A stretch of DNA of 64,000 nucleotides from Lewinella sp. LCG006 (GTDB taxonomy: Bacteria > Bacteroidota > Bacteroidia > Chitinophagales > Saprospiraceae), in the NCBI RefSeq assembly GCF_040784935.1, contig NZ_CP160680.1:5933802-5997801 (forward strand). The letters run 5' to 3'. Within the stretch, counting starts at the first letter, position 1. Each line of letters starts with the position of its first letter. The notes below the pieces were generated by a model. That model searched no databases. It was not told where the DNA came from and saw nothing but the letters and a program-made list of their open reading frames with translations. The position numbers were made by a program, and so were the translations under genes. Shown here piece after piece: positions 8,631-17,666 of the stretch.

Positions 8631-9899
8631 ATGATCTCTTTTTTCAGACCAGGCATCCTCTTTTTCTTGTTGATTTTCACCCTGTTGAGTGCTTTTACTT
8701 TAGATGATACTAAAACGGAGGAATGGGGCTTCTTTGGCCATCGCCGAATCAATCGGATGGCGGTCTTCACCTTGCCACTGGAGATGATGCCTTTCTTCAG
8801 ACACCACATTGAATACCTGACCGATCATGCGGTAGACCCCGACAAGCGTCGCTACGCCACCAAGCACGAGGCTGTCAGGCACTATATCGATATCGACCAT
8901 TGGGGTGTCCATCCTTTTCCTGAGGTGCCTAGAAACTGGACGGAAGCCTTGTTGCGCTACGGTGAGCTGAGAATGATCAAGGCCGATTCTGGCGACACCT
9001 TGGTAGTAGAAGTAGCATCGATTCTGAGAGCAAGCAACGGCCGAGATACTGCCCTTTTGAAAATCAATCATCCCGAACTACCGCTTTATTTATCCCTCAA
9101 GGACTATAAAGCTTTTTGGCAAGAAGAAATCCAGCCACAGTACTACGAAGACGAATGGTTGCCCTCACCAGCAGCTACTGCAGCCCTATTTGGCTGGCCT
9201 GCCGAAACTTTTAGCAGGGTAGAGGCTATTGATCATTTTTCAGAATACGGGATTGTACCTTATCACTTGGAGAGTACCCAGCGGCAGCTTACTCGTGCTT
9301 TTGAACGTGGTGATGCTCGCTCGATTTTGCGCATCTGTGCCGAAATAGGCCACTATATCGGGGATGCCCACGTACCGCTTCATACCACCGAAAACTATAA
9401 TGGTGAGATGACCAATCAAGTTGGGATTCACGCCTTTTGGGAGAGCCGTCTGCCCGAGCTTTTTGCCGATAAAGGCTACGATTACTTCGTGGGTAAAGCC
9501 GCCTATATTCGAGACAAAAATGAGTACTTCTGGCAAGCCGTACTGGATAGTCATCAACTACTTGACAGTGTACTTTTAATTGAAAAGAGGCTGAGCCAAA
9601 CCATCCCCCCTGATCAACAGTATTGTTTTGAAGAACGCCTGGGCCGCACGATTCGCACCCAATGTGAAGACTACGCCAGGGATTATGAACAAGCCATGAA
9701 CGGCATGGTAGAAACGCGCATGCAAGATGCTATTCTGGCCATAGGTAGTGCGTGGTTTACCGCCTGGGTAGATGCCGGGCAACCGGATTTGAATGCCCTG
9801 CTCAACGCTCAACCGACCGAAGAAGAACTATTAGAACAGCAGCGCCTGGAACAAGAGTATCAACAGGGGGAAGCGAAGGGGAGAGATCATAGTGGTTAA
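8631..9899 (+). CDS. Secreted zinc-dependent phospholipase C / S1-P1 nuclease-like protein
   Basis: The 422-residue protein begins with a signal or anchor helix (GILFFLLIFTLLSAFT) followed directly by WGFFGHRRINRMA, which fits the N-terminal Trp plus histidine zinc ligands of this fold. The core motif GHYIGDAHVPLHTTENYNG carries the H-x3-D-x-H-x2-LH metal-binding pattern, with further histidine in HAFWESR. The family is a helical, three-zinc hydrolase acting on phospholipids or nucleic acids; the substrate cannot be decided from sequence. I prefer the ATG at 8631 over the upstream TTG at 8595 because it puts the signal peptide at the N-terminus. The C-terminus is glutamate/glutamine-rich and may be disordered. 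Confidence 0.75.
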   Translation: MISFFRPGILFFLLIFTLLSAFTLDDTKTEEWGFFGHRRINRMAVFTLPLEMMPFFRHHIEYLTDHAVDPDKRRYATKHEAVRHYIDIDHWGVHPFPEVPRNWTEALLRYGELRMIKADSGDTLVVEVASILRASNGRDTALLKINHPELPLYLSLKDYKAFWQEEIQPQYYEDEWLPSPAATAALFGWPAETFSRVEAIDHFSEYGIVPYHLESTQRQLTRAFERGDARSILRICAEIGHYIGDAHVPLHTTENYNGEMTNQVGIHAFWESRLPELFADKGYDYFVGKAAYIRDKNEYFWQAVLDSHQLLDSVLLIEKRLSQTIPPDQQYCFEERLGRTIRTQCEDYARDYEQAMNGMVETRMQDAILAIGSAWFTAWVDAGQPDLNALLNAQPTEEELLEQQRLEQEYQQGEAKGRDHSG

Positions 9900-9921
9900 G
9901 CGCTAATACACTATCCGCGAC

Positions 9922-9944
9922 TGTAGCTTGGGCTTCAGCCCGAG
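9922..9944. repeat. Short GGGCTTCAGCCC palindrome (copy 2)
   Basis: TGTAGCTTGGGCTTCAGCCC followed by GAG matches the copy at 4038-4060 in 22 of 23 positions and lies 23 bp past the stop of the preceding gene. Confidence 0.7.
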
Positions 9945-10032
9945 TGTGGGTTTTACGCTTGAGCTGAAATCATAACCCGACGAGACTAATCGTAAGAGCA
10001 TTCCCCTGTTCGTCGTTGGCTTGGCCTACGTC

Positions 10033-10067
10033 GGGGTATACCCAAAATTCCGTTTTGCGTATACCCC
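10033..10067. terminator. Strong hairpin at the 3' end of the DUF4252 operon
   Basis: GGGGTATAC (10033-10041) pairs with GTATACCCC (10059-10067), with an inner AAAA/TTTT pair around TTCCG. It lies 10 bp beyond the stop of the last gene of the minus-strand operon. There is no clear T-run, so terminator function is inferred from position. Confidence 0.5.
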
Positions 10068-10077
10068 TTATCTCCCT

Positions 10078-10599
10078 CTATGGCCGTGGTTCCTCTTTGC
10101 TCGGCAGTCTGTTAAGGGCCTCACCAGCCTCTCCGTCAAGCTCTAGTTTTTGCAGGTCTTCGTAATACATTAAGCCGCTGAGGCTTACAAGGGTTACTTC
10201 GTCCGGATCTTCCACCAGCACAATCAGCTCTTCAATAACCTGGTCCTTGTTTTCGTGAAGGTAGATGTAAACGAGGTCCTTCCCGTCACGTATCTTGATG
10301 AGTTCTTCGTAATTATTGGCTTGAATGCCTTGTCGAAGGGCTGTCAGGTCCGAAGCCTTAATTGCTGCCCGATTTGGAACCGACAAAACGCGCAAGGTAT
10401 TGAGCTTTGACAGAAAAGTTCGCTCTCCATTTTCGTCCGTTGCTTTACTGATAATATCAAGTAGACCACCGCTGATATTCACGTGGGTGACGTTGTCTAA
10501 ATCCTTGTATTTGTCGACAAAAGAATTGATCACGTTGTTTTGGGCGGATAAGCATAAGCTGCTCACTAAAAGAGCAAATAACATGGTTAATGGTTTCAT
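10078..10599 (-). CDS. DUF4252 domain protein (second copy of the operon)
   Basis: The 173-residue exported protein has a signal peptide ending LCLSAQ and a DUF4252 domain of about 140 residues. DUF4252 proteins are Bacteroidota proteins of unknown function, typically beside an ECF sigma factor and its anti-sigma factor. It lies 95 bp downstream of a paralogue on the same strand and closes the operon that starts with the sigma-factor gene at 12308. The C-terminus is Pro/Glu-rich (PSKEEPRP). Confidence 0.8.
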   Translation of the reverse strand: MKPLTMLFALLVSSLCLSAQNNVINSFVDKYKDLDNVTHVNISGGLLDIISKATDENGERTFLSKLNTLRVLSVPNRAAIKASDLTALRQGIQANNYEELIKIRDGKDLVYIYLHENKDQVIEELIVLVEDPDEVTLVSLSGLMYYEDLQKLELDGEAGEALNRLPSKEEPRP

Positions 10600-10693
10600 T
10601 TTCTGGTTTGTTTTGGCGCAAAATAGCGCCGGGTGATATTTAGGTAATGGTAATAGGTATTAGGTACTTTGTACTGGGTATCACAACCTCACA

Positions 10694-11197
10694 TTAATCC
10701 TCCTTGTCCATTTCTTCTGCAAGCTTGATGATCTTGTCGAGATTCAGGGGCCCGACGAAACTCATGAGCGTAAACTCACTTTCGCCATAGGAGAGAAAGA
10801 GCAGTTCTTCAAGATTGCCTTTACTATCTTCTCTTAGTAAAAATTCCGTGTTTCCTCCGTTCCTTTCCCTAATGGTAATCAGGGTCTCATAGGTTTTGGT
10901 ATTGATCTTAGCTTTCGCCTCATTGAAATACTTCTCTGGCGTGACGTCAGTGCTAAGGATACGTAGCCCACGTAGATCGGTCGCCAAATCCATGAATGCG
11001 GCGGCCTCCTTATCATCTAAATCAAGTTTCTCTCCACCAATTTTCTCAAACATCTGGAATAGGCGTGGACTGATATAGATAACCGAAAATTTTTCATCTT
11101 CTACATAATCCTGGAAATAGGAATCTATAGCGTTGGCTTGGCCGTAGAGGCTCATCGTGGCCAAGCTGAGCAAGGCCAATAAAAAGAAAGGTTTCAT
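10694..11197 (-). CDS. DUF4252 domain protein (first copy)
   Basis: The 167-residue protein starts at ATG 11197, which gives a clear signal peptide (FFLLALLSLATMSLYGQ). It shares the DUF4252 layout with its neighbour: VIYISPRLFQMF early, RGLRILSTD in the middle and an ITIRERNGG segment before the C-terminal strand. The longer frame up to 11260 adds only a polar stretch. Probably periplasmic or surface-exposed and part of the output or sensing of the adjacent sigma system, an inference from context. Confidence 0.8.
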   Translation of the reverse strand: MKPFFLLALLSLATMSLYGQANAIDSYFQDYVEDEKFSVIYISPRLFQMFEKIGGEKLDLDDKEAAAFMDLATDLRGLRILSTDVTPEKYFNEAKAKINTKTYETLITIRERNGGNTEFLLREDSKGNLEELLFLSYGESEFTLMSFVGPLNLDKIIKLAEEMDKED

Positions 11198-11311
11198 ATT
11201 GAAGTATTTTTGATTTCGATTTTGTTTAAATTGGGCTTGCTTCAAGCACTTATCATCCACCTGGGGTATTAAAATCCTTATACCCTATACTTTGTACCAA
11301 GTACCTAAGCA

Positions 11312-11806
11312 TCACCAGGGCTGTACCAACTTCTTGACACTTTGGAGCTCATTGGTAGCAACCTCCATGCCACGACGCAATGAGGAGCTGGTTTTCTGTA
11401 AAGCCGCAGTCGTGATTCGCAAGGCTTCTTCCTCGTTTTGTGGTTCGAATTGAGACCAGTCGATAGCTGTCTGTTTCGTCGTTTCCTTAGTGTCAGGTAC
11501 TAACATCCAGGCAGCGAGCCCTAAGGCTATCATCGCCGCAATGGCGGCCCAGCGTGCTACTACTTTCCGAAATGGGACTATGCTGGCGGTGGTTTTGTGC
11601 CCGATAGTTTCCAGTCGCTCAGTAAATGCTTCGCTGACCTTTTGATTTCCAGCCGCTGTGAAAAACTGAAAGAGTGGACGATAGGTAAGCATATCTGCCG
11701 GCAGGTCTTCTTGCTGAAAGTAGGAGCGTAGTTGTGCTTCTTCAGCCAGTGTACTATTGCCTTCAAAGTAGCGTTCGAGTAGTCTTTTTGCCGTATTATA
11801 ATCCAT
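11312..11806 (-). CDS. Anti-sigma-factor-like membrane protein
   Basis: The 164-residue protein has a cytoplasmic helical N-terminus (YNTAKRLLERYFEGNSTLAEE, typical of Bacteroidota anti-sigma-like proteins), a single transmembrane helix (about residues 86-104, WAAIAAMIALGLAAWMLV) and a short external tail. Its start overlaps the stop region of the ECF sigma gene by 11 bp, so translation is coupled. Zinc-binding HxxxCxxC is absent. It probably holds the neighbouring sigma factor at the membrane. Confidence 0.7.
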   Translation of the reverse strand: MDYNTAKRLLERYFEGNSTLAEEAQLRSYFQQEDLPADMLTYRPLFQFFTAAGNQKVSEAFTERLETIGHKTTASIVPFRKVVARWAAIAAMIALGLAAWMLVPDTKETTKQTAIDWSQFEPQNEEEALRITTAALQKTSSSLRRGMEVATNELQSVKKLVQPW

Positions 11807-12308
11807 AGGAAGATTGTTTTAAAAGTTCTTCACGGAGGGTTTTTCTTGCCCTGAATAAATTGGTTTTTACTTGTGGCATCGTCATTTCCAAAGCCTCTGC
11901 GATTTCCTGATAGCTAAGCCCTTCGATGTCTCTCAATTGCATTACCGACCGATGGCTTTCCGGCAGGCTTTGCATCATTGATTTGATGTGTTCGTAGGTG
12001 TCTTTCCATTCCATCTGTTGCTCTGGCGTATCAGCGCTTGTAAACTGGGGGAGGGTTTCGGTAATTTCTGTTCTTCTTTTACGGTAACCGCCTTTCAGTT
12101 TATCCAGGGCTTGGTTGCGTGTCATCCTGAGGCACCAGGCTTCCAGGTTTTTGACAAGCTGGAGATCTTTGCCTTGTTGCCAAAGTTTCACCATCACTTC
12201 TTGGACGACATCCTCCGCTTCGGCACGATCATTGACCAAACGCAGCGCCAGGCGGTAGAGTCGATCTTTAATGGGCCATATTTGTTCTCTAAATTCCATC
12301 CAATCCAT
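11796..12308 (-). CDS. ECF-type RNA polymerase sigma factor
   Basis: The 170-residue protein has the two sigma domains of the ECF group: region 2 with YRLALRLVNDRAEAEDVVQEVMVKLW and CLRMTRNQALDKL, and region 4 with LPESHRSVMQLRDIEGLSYQEIAEALEM followed by QVKTNLFRARKTLRE. It heads a four-gene operon (sigma, anti-sigma-like, two DUF4252 proteins). The adjacent membrane protein probably controls its release. Divergent from the LptF/LptG-like gene. Confidence 0.92.
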   Translation of the reverse strand: MDWMEFREQIWPIKDRLYRLALRLVNDRAEAEDVVQEVMVKLWQQGKDLQLVKNLEAWCLRMTRNQALDKLKGGYRKRRTEITETLPQFTSADTPEQQMEWKDTYEHIKSMMQSLPESHRSVMQLRDIEGLSYQEIAEALEMTMPQVKTNLFRARKTLREELLKQSSYGL

Positions 12309-12476
12309 TTGTGGTTGTATCCGATTTCAATTGCTCGACGAGGCGAAATTGAGCTTTGTTACAAGGAGGGAATATTTTTTTCGACTAAATCCATCTTTTT
12401 CCTAAAATACAGCGCCTACGCATCTCTTTTGCCCACTGGTGCGTTACCTTTGGGGCATGATAATATGTACTGTCTT

Positions 12477-12484
12477 TAATTTTG
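12477..12484 (+). promoter_or_regulatory. -7 box TAATTTTG next to the lptF-like start
   Basis: This exact TAnnTTTG match ends only 4 nt before the TTG start codon at 12489, so transcription would begin at or next to the start codon. A second match, TACCTTTG, lies at 12445-12452 and would give a short leader. Confidence 0.4.
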
Positions 12485-12488
12485 TGTT

Positions 12489-14276
12489 TTGAAAAAAATT
12501 GATCGTCTTTTACTGGTAAGCTTCATTCCACCTTTTCTGGTGACTTTCGGTATCGCAACCTTTGTGCTACTGATGCAGATTTTGTGGGTCTATATTGACG
12601 ATATTGCAGGTAAAGGCTTGAGCGTTTTTGTCATCATCGAATTGCTCGCCTACAAATGTGTTGGTCTGGTACCCATGGCTTTGCCATTAGCGATTTTGAT
12701 TTCTGCGGTCATGGTACTTGGGGGCTTAGCCGAACGCTATGAACTATCCAGCCTCAAATCTGCGGGTATTTCACTCTTGCGGGTGATGCGCCCTATCATT
12801 GTTTTTGGAACAGTAGCTACTTTCGTTTCGTACCTATGTAACGACTATATCATTCCTATTGCTAACCTGCAGTTTGGCTCCCGGATGTACGATATCCGGG
12901 AAAAGAAGCCTACCATGAGCATGGAAACGGGCATCTTTAATGACGACTTTGGCAATTATGCCATCAGAATAGGAGAGAAAGGCAGCGACGGAAGAACCAT
13001 CAAGGATGTACTTATTTATGATCACTCTGAAGCCAATAGCGGCAAACTCACCCAGGTAGTAGCAGAATCGGGAGAAATGTTCTCTACCAGAGACGGCAGC
13101 TTTTTCGTGATGCAGCTGTACAATGGTCACCAGTACATAGAATCGCGCCCAACGGGTCGAAATACAGGCCAGGGAGCTCCCTTTATACGGACTTCCTTTA
13201 AAACCTGGAACAAGGTCTTTGATTTGAGTGAGTTCAATATGGATATCACCAACCCAGACTTGTTTAGTCAGAACCGTTCCATGATGAGTATCAGTCAATT
13301 GGCCAGCCAGATTGATACCATCCAAAAGCGGATTGATCAGCGGTATTTGAATTTAGCTAAACAAGTAGGGACCCATTTCAGCGTCTTACCCATAGATAGC
13401 TTGTATCCACAAATAGAACTGGAAACAGATACGCTTGATGGGGAGGAAGCTCCGGAGCAGGATAGCTTATCAGATGAAATCACATTACAAGATTCGCTTA
13501 CCGCTGATAGCTTAAAACTCATGGAAAAAATGGGTGGGGATAGTATCCAGCGACTAGAGAATTATTCCAAGCGCATCTCCGCGGCAGGCCGTGAACGCGC
13601 AACTGATGAAGACAAACCCAAACCCAGAAAAGGAACACCCGATGATGAAGAAGCCAAAGCTGAGTTGAAAGAGCGAATGGCCAAAGCGGCAGCAATCCAA
13701 AAAGCAGCAGGGGTAGACGACAAGGCGGACACAACAAAAATACAACCCATCCTGCCATTAGAGCGCTTTGATGATAGTATTACAACAGTAGCAGCTTGGC
13801 TGGAGCTCCTCACTCCGGCAGAACGTCGCCGCTTCATGACCAAAGCCAAGTCGAGCGCGCGCGCAATCATCAATCAGGCGGAACAAGCAGAAGTATCACT
13901 GAGCCGTACGAAAGAAGACAAGGTGAAGCACATCTACGAAATGCACACCAAGTACAGCATGGCCATCGTCTGTATTATTTTTGTATTTATTGGTGCTCCC
14001 CTGGGAGCGATTGTCCGCAAGGGAGGATTTGGCTATCCACTCCTGGTGAGCGTGGTGGCTTTTATCGTCTTCATTGTCTTGACGATATTCTGCCGGAAAA
14101 TTGCGGAAACTTTGCTGGTGCCAGCCTCCCTGGCAGCATGGTTGCCTTGTATTGTTTTATCACCCATCGGAATCTGGCTTACCGTTAAGGCGATGGCCGA
14201 CAGCAAGCTTTTTGATTTCAGTGGCTTTAAAGATCGTCTCTTTAAACTATTTGGGAAAGACGCATTGATAGATTAG
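12489..14276 (+). CDS. LptF/LptG (YjgP/YjgQ) family lipopolysaccharide export permease with long insert
   Basis: The 595-residue inner-membrane protein has three N-terminal helices (about residues 12-125), a periplasmic beta-jellyroll region (ETGIFNDDFGNYAIRIGEKG), and three C-terminal helices (about 495-585). This is the LptF/LptG fold that moves LPS from the inner membrane to the Lpt bridge. E. coli members have about 360 residues; here about 180 extra residues, rich in Asp, Glu and Lys, lie between jellyroll and C-terminal helices. The start is TTG (KKIDRLLL follows). The gene ends 1 bp before the converging recQ stop. Confidence 0.85.
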   Translation: MKKIDRLLLVSFIPPFLVTFGIATFVLLMQILWVYIDDIAGKGLSVFVIIELLAYKCVGLVPMALPLAILISAVMVLGGLAERYELSSLKSAGISLLRVMRPIIVFGTVATFVSYLCNDYIIPIANLQFGSRMYDIREKKPTMSMETGIFNDDFGNYAIRIGEKGSDGRTIKDVLIYDHSEANSGKLTQVVAESGEMFSTRDGSFFVMQLYNGHQYIESRPTGRNTGQGAPFIRTSFKTWNKVFDLSEFNMDITNPDLFSQNRSMMSISQLASQIDTIQKRIDQRYLNLAKQVGTHFSVLPIDSLYPQIELETDTLDGEEAPEQDSLSDEITLQDSLTADSLKLMEKMGGDSIQRLENYSKRISAAGRERATDEDKPKPRKGTPDDEEAKAELKERMAKAAAIQKAAGVDDKADTTKIQPILPLERFDDSITTVAAWLELLTPAERRRFMTKAKSSARAIINQAEQAEVSLSRTKEDKVKHIYEMHTKYSMAIVCIIFVFIGAPLGAIVRKGGFGYPLLVSVVAFIVFIVLTIFCRKIAETLLVPASLAAWLPCIVLSPIGIWLTVKAMADSKLFDFSGFKDRLFKLFGKDALID

Positions 14277-14277
14277 A

Positions 14278-16185
14278 TTACATTTTCCAAACGAGTTTCC
14301 CTGTAGCGTCTTTTTCAATAAAGCCCTCGTCTACAAGGTAGCTTAAACTGGTCAATACATCCTCTTCGCGTACATTGGCGAAATGCGAAATGAGCTCTTC
14401 TAAAGAACAACTTTCCTTGATGAGTATTTCCTCCAGGCGATGGGCTAATTGTTGATGTTCACTGACGGAGAGGCCTGCTTGTTTGCGTGCCAGACAAACG
14501 TCACAATGCCCACATACCGGGCTGTTTTTTTCTCCAAAATAGCGTACGAGCTGCTGCGACCTGCAAATGTCTCTTTCAGCATAGCGAATAGCCGCTTTAA
14601 TTCGGGAGAGATGCCGTTCTTTCCGTATGCGGTAAGCCGGTAGGTCGATGGACAGAAGCTCAGCTGGCACCCGGTCACGCAGTAAAGTAATCTGTGGACT
14701 ATCTTTCGCAGGGCGGTACCTTACAATACCTGCAGTGTGCATATTGTGCAGTCCCTTTTGCAATTCTTTGGTGCTAATTTTCAAAAACTTAGCAAGTTGC
14801 GATTCCTTAAGTTTGACCGGATGATTGAAGGCTCCCTGATAGGTGCGGAGGATGATTTTTAAAATGCGATCTAGCTTGCGGTGCTTCAATTGATAATCGT
14901 ACAAAACATCCTTGTTCACAATCACTTGCAGGTACGCCGGAACATAGACGGCATCGCTGACAGCAAGCCAGCCATTTTGTTCCAGCACCGAAAGGCAATG
15001 GTGTACCATTACCGCTTCTAGCTGGTAGGTCTGGGCAAATTGGGCAAGATCAAAATCATAACTCCTCCCAATACCCGCACCAGTAGCTAGTTGGAGGTAA
15101 CTGCCCAAGGCGCGATACACCCTGCGAATTTCCTCCATCGGCGGGAAAGAGCGTTCGTAATTTCGCAAAAGACGATCCTTGTCATCGCGGCTGTAGAGCA
15201 ATACAGCGTAGGCTTTTTCACCATCTCTTCCACCACGGCCAGCTTCCTGGAAATAAGCTTCCAAGCTATCCGGGATATCGATGTGTACCACCGAGCGTAC
15301 ATCCGCTTTATCAATCCCCATACCAAAGGCATTGGTGGCTACCATTACGCGAATGCGGCCATCAATCCAGGCTTCCTGTCGTGCTGAACGTTCGTCCATT
15401 TCCAAGCCAGCATGGTAGTAACTGGCTGCAATTTTTCGGCGAACCAATTCTACCGCGATTTCCTTACAGCGTCGCCTGCTTCGAACATAGACCACCGAAC
15501 TTCCCTCCACTTTTTGTAAAATATTGGCCAGTTGGGCAATTTTTCCTTCGGCTTGCCGGACCACATACGCCAGGTTATCCCGCACGAAGCTTTTCTGAAA
15601 TACCCGCCGATCCTTGCGAAACAGCAATTTTTCCTGGATATCTGTGACTACCTCAGGAGTTGCAGTCGCGGTTAGCGCAATGATCGGGACTTCAGGTACT
15701 AATTCTCTGATGTTCGCAATTTCCAAATAGGCCGGGCGAAAATCATAGCCCCATTGGCTAATACAGTGGGCTTCGTCTACGGCGATCATCCGAAGCGGCA
15801 TCTTGGGGAGGCGTTCTTTGAGGATGTCGGTTTGCAATCGCTCCGGTGACAGGTACAAAAGCTGGAGATGCCCGTAAACGGCATTATCAACGATGCGATC
15901 AATATCCTGATGACTTAATCCGGCGTAGATGGCTTCGGCTTTTATGCCACGTTCCTTCAGTTGCTGCACCTGGTCTTTCATCAGTGCAATCAATGGCGAA
16001 ACAACCAGGCAGAGCCCTTCGCTCGCAATGGCAGGAACTTGAAAACAAATAGATTTTCCGCCCCCGGTTGGAAGCAAAGCCAAGGTGTCTTTTCCCTCTA
16101 GAATAGCGGCAATGATATCGGCCTGTAAAGGCCGAAAACCTGGGTGGCCCCAGTATTGCTGCAATATTTTCAGTGGGTCTTTCAA
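14278..16185 (-). CDS. recQ: RecQ-family ATP-dependent DNA helicase
   Basis: The 635-residue protein has Walker A LPTGGGKS (about residues 38-45), the DEAH box in VDEAHCISQWGYDFRP, motif V/VI region ATNAFGMGIDKADVR and QEAGRGGRDG, and a zinc-binding subdomain with cysteines at CRSQQLVRYF and VCGHCDVC. A C-terminal helical region follows; a typical HRDC domain is not evident. RecQ unwinds DNA 3'-to-5' in recombination and fork repair. The start is TTG, forced by an in-frame stop two codons upstream. It is the last gene of the minus-strand operon and lies 3 bp after the preceding stop. Confidence 0.93.
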   Translation of the reverse strand: MKDPLKILQQYWGHPGFRPLQADIIAAILEGKDTLALLPTGGGKSICFQVPAIASEGLCLVVSPLIALMKDQVQQLKERGIKAEAIYAGLSHQDIDRIVDNAVYGHLQLLYLSPERLQTDILKERLPKMPLRMIAVDEAHCISQWGYDFRPAYLEIANIRELVPEVPIIALTATATPEVVTDIQEKLLFRKDRRVFQKSFVRDNLAYVVRQAEGKIAQLANILQKVEGSSVVYVRSRRRCKEIAVELVRRKIAASYYHAGLEMDERSARQEAWIDGRIRVMVATNAFGMGIDKADVRSVVHIDIPDSLEAYFQEAGRGGRDGEKAYAVLLYSRDDKDRLLRNYERSFPPMEEIRRVYRALGSYLQLATGAGIGRSYDFDLAQFAQTYQLEAVMVHHCLSVLEQNGWLAVSDAVYVPAYLQVIVNKDVLYDYQLKHRKLDRILKIILRTYQGAFNHPVKLKESQLAKFLKISTKELQKGLHNMHTAGIVRYRPAKDSPQITLLRDRVPAELLSIDLPAYRIRKERHLSRIKAAIRYAERDICRSQQLVRYFGEKNSPVCGHCDVCLARKQAGLSVSEHQQLAHRLEEILIKESCSLEELISHFANVREEDVLTSLSYLVDEGFIEKDATGKLVWKM

Positions 16186-16188
16186 AGA

Positions 16189-16878
16189 TTAAAATTGATA
16201 GCCAAGTGCTAAAATCACAGGAACAGAAAGGGTCAAATGCCAAGGCTCTCTGGCGCCATATTGCCAGAAAAGGGAGCCGTTGGTGCGAAAATAAGTATCT
16301 TCAGGAATCTCACCGTAATTGCGATTATTCAAGCGCAAGCCTGCTCCTATGCCAAAATCCAGTTGCCAATGCTCTCCAAAGATAGCGCAAAAACCACGAA
16401 TATAATTGAGGCTAAAGCTATGCTGAATGATGCCGTAGCTAATCCGCTGGGAGTAGCTACCACTGGCCCCTATTCGGGAAAAATCACCTTCTACACGGGC
16501 ATTGGTCAGGCGGTAATCAAAAGCAAATTCGTGGTAGTGACGCTGGCGTATGATGCCAGGGTTGTTGCGGTATTTTCGGCGCGCGGTTCGTAGTCGGAAG
16601 CCATGAAGCGATTCCAGCGATGCTTGATCGGGATAATTGTAGTCGAAGATTACTCCCGCTTCGTGTCGTAGGTATACGTTTCCTTTGGTACGGTGCTCGT
16701 AGCTCACATGTGGCCCTGGAGTCATGGGGGCAAAGAAGTGCCCTAATGAGAGCCGAATTGCATGATCTGCGCCCTGCACTTCGGAGAGCGTTTGGCCAAA
16801 ACTGGTACTTCCGATAATGCTACTAAAAAACAGTAGCGAACCCCACATGCGGAGACTTCCCCCAATCGGATTGCTCAT
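16189..16878 (-). CDS. Predicted outer-membrane beta-barrel protein
   Basis: The 229-residue protein carries a signal-like segment (SLLFFSSIIGSTSFGQ) and then alternating hydrophobic/polar strands with many Tyr, Arg, His and Gly, ending in a C-terminal aromatic residue (LALGYQF), as in outer-membrane barrels. No named family is recognised. It lies between the FkbM methyltransferase and recQ in a tight operon, 5 bp after the former's stop. Confidence 0.6.
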   Translation of the reverse strand: MSNPIGGSLRMWGSLLFFSSIIGSTSFGQTLSEVQGADHAIRLSLGHFFAPMTPGPHVSYEHRTKGNVYLRHEAGVIFDYNYPDQASLESLHGFRLRTARRKYRNNPGIIRQRHYHEFAFDYRLTNARVEGDFSRIGASGSYSQRISYGIIQHSFSLNYIRGFCAIFGEHWQLDFGIGAGLRLNNRNYGEIPEDTYFRTNGSLFWQYGAREPWHLTLSVPVILALGYQF

Positions 16879-16883
16879 CCTGG

Positions 16884-17660
16884 TTATTCTTTTTCCATCC
16901 GAAAAAAAAGACCATCTATGGTATTCACCCGACCTGTAGGTAAATCGACACCTTCGACGTGAAAGCTGAAAGGTTGGAAGCCTTCCTGCTCAATAAAATG
17001 CAGGGTTTCGTAGAAGCCTAGCTGAGCGTGCTGGTAAATTTTGTAAACAGGAATTTCTATTTTCAATCCTTTGGCTTTAGCCAGAACTTTTTGGGCACCA
17101 CTGATGACTTGCTGTTCATAACCTTGCGTATCAATCTTCAGCAGAATAGTAGCCGCTTCCCAGTCGGGAGCATACTGCTCGATCACATGATCGAGTTGCC
17201 TGATGGGTAATAGTTCCTTTTTTACAATGGCTGATTTTGTGTTGTGGGCAGAAAAACTCTCTTCGATGGGTAGTACAGAGCTGAACTGGGTATCATCGGT
17301 GATATGAAATTCTATTTCGCCATCTTTTTCACCAATGGCCATTCGCTCGGCAACGATCCATTGCGGATATGCTGCGGAGCGGGCACTGATCTCCCGGTGA
17401 GCTTCCGAAACAGGCTCGAATGAAATGGTACGGCCACGGTAGCCAAAATCATAGAGTGATTCTGCAAACTGGCCAGTGTTGGCACCAATATCAATAACCA
17501 AGTCTACCCCCTGCTCTTTCAAAAGCATGGCTATCCTCAACGGTTCACTCGCGGAAGCGGTAAAGCGTTTCAACTTCAAGTGCAGCCCCGTTAATTTTCC
17601 CAGTCGCCGTTTGGTTCTTTCTAAAATCTTGGAGCCCAAAATGCTTTGCAGTAAATTCAT
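16884..17660 (-). CDS. FkbM-family SAM-dependent methyltransferase
   Basis: The 258-residue protein has the class I methyltransferase glycine motif VIDIGANTGQFAESL at about residues 56-70, followed by FEPVSEAHREI, and the LLKIDTQGYEQQVISGA block typical of FkbM proteins. Family members O-methylate sugars, polyketides or lipids; the substrate here is unknown. It is in the middle of the rdgB-recQ operon, 6 bp from its upstream neighbour. Confidence 0.88.
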   Translation of the reverse strand: MNLLQSILGSKILERTKRRLGKLTGLHLKLKRFTASASEPLRIAMLLKEQGVDLVIDIGANTGQFAESLYDFGYRGRTISFEPVSEAHREISARSAAYPQWIVAERMAIGEKDGEIEFHITDDTQFSSVLPIEESFSAHNTKSAIVKKELLPIRQLDHVIEQYAPDWEAATILLKIDTQGYEQQVISGAQKVLAKAKGLKIEIPVYKIYQHAQLGFYETLHFIEQEGFQPFSFHVEGVDLPTGRVNTIDGLFFRMEKE

Positions 17661-17666
17661 CTGCGA

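Noticed and set aside
13519-13873. Cysteine-rich minus-strand frames inside the lptF-like gene
   Set aside because: They oppose the charged Lys/Glu segment and show no family features.
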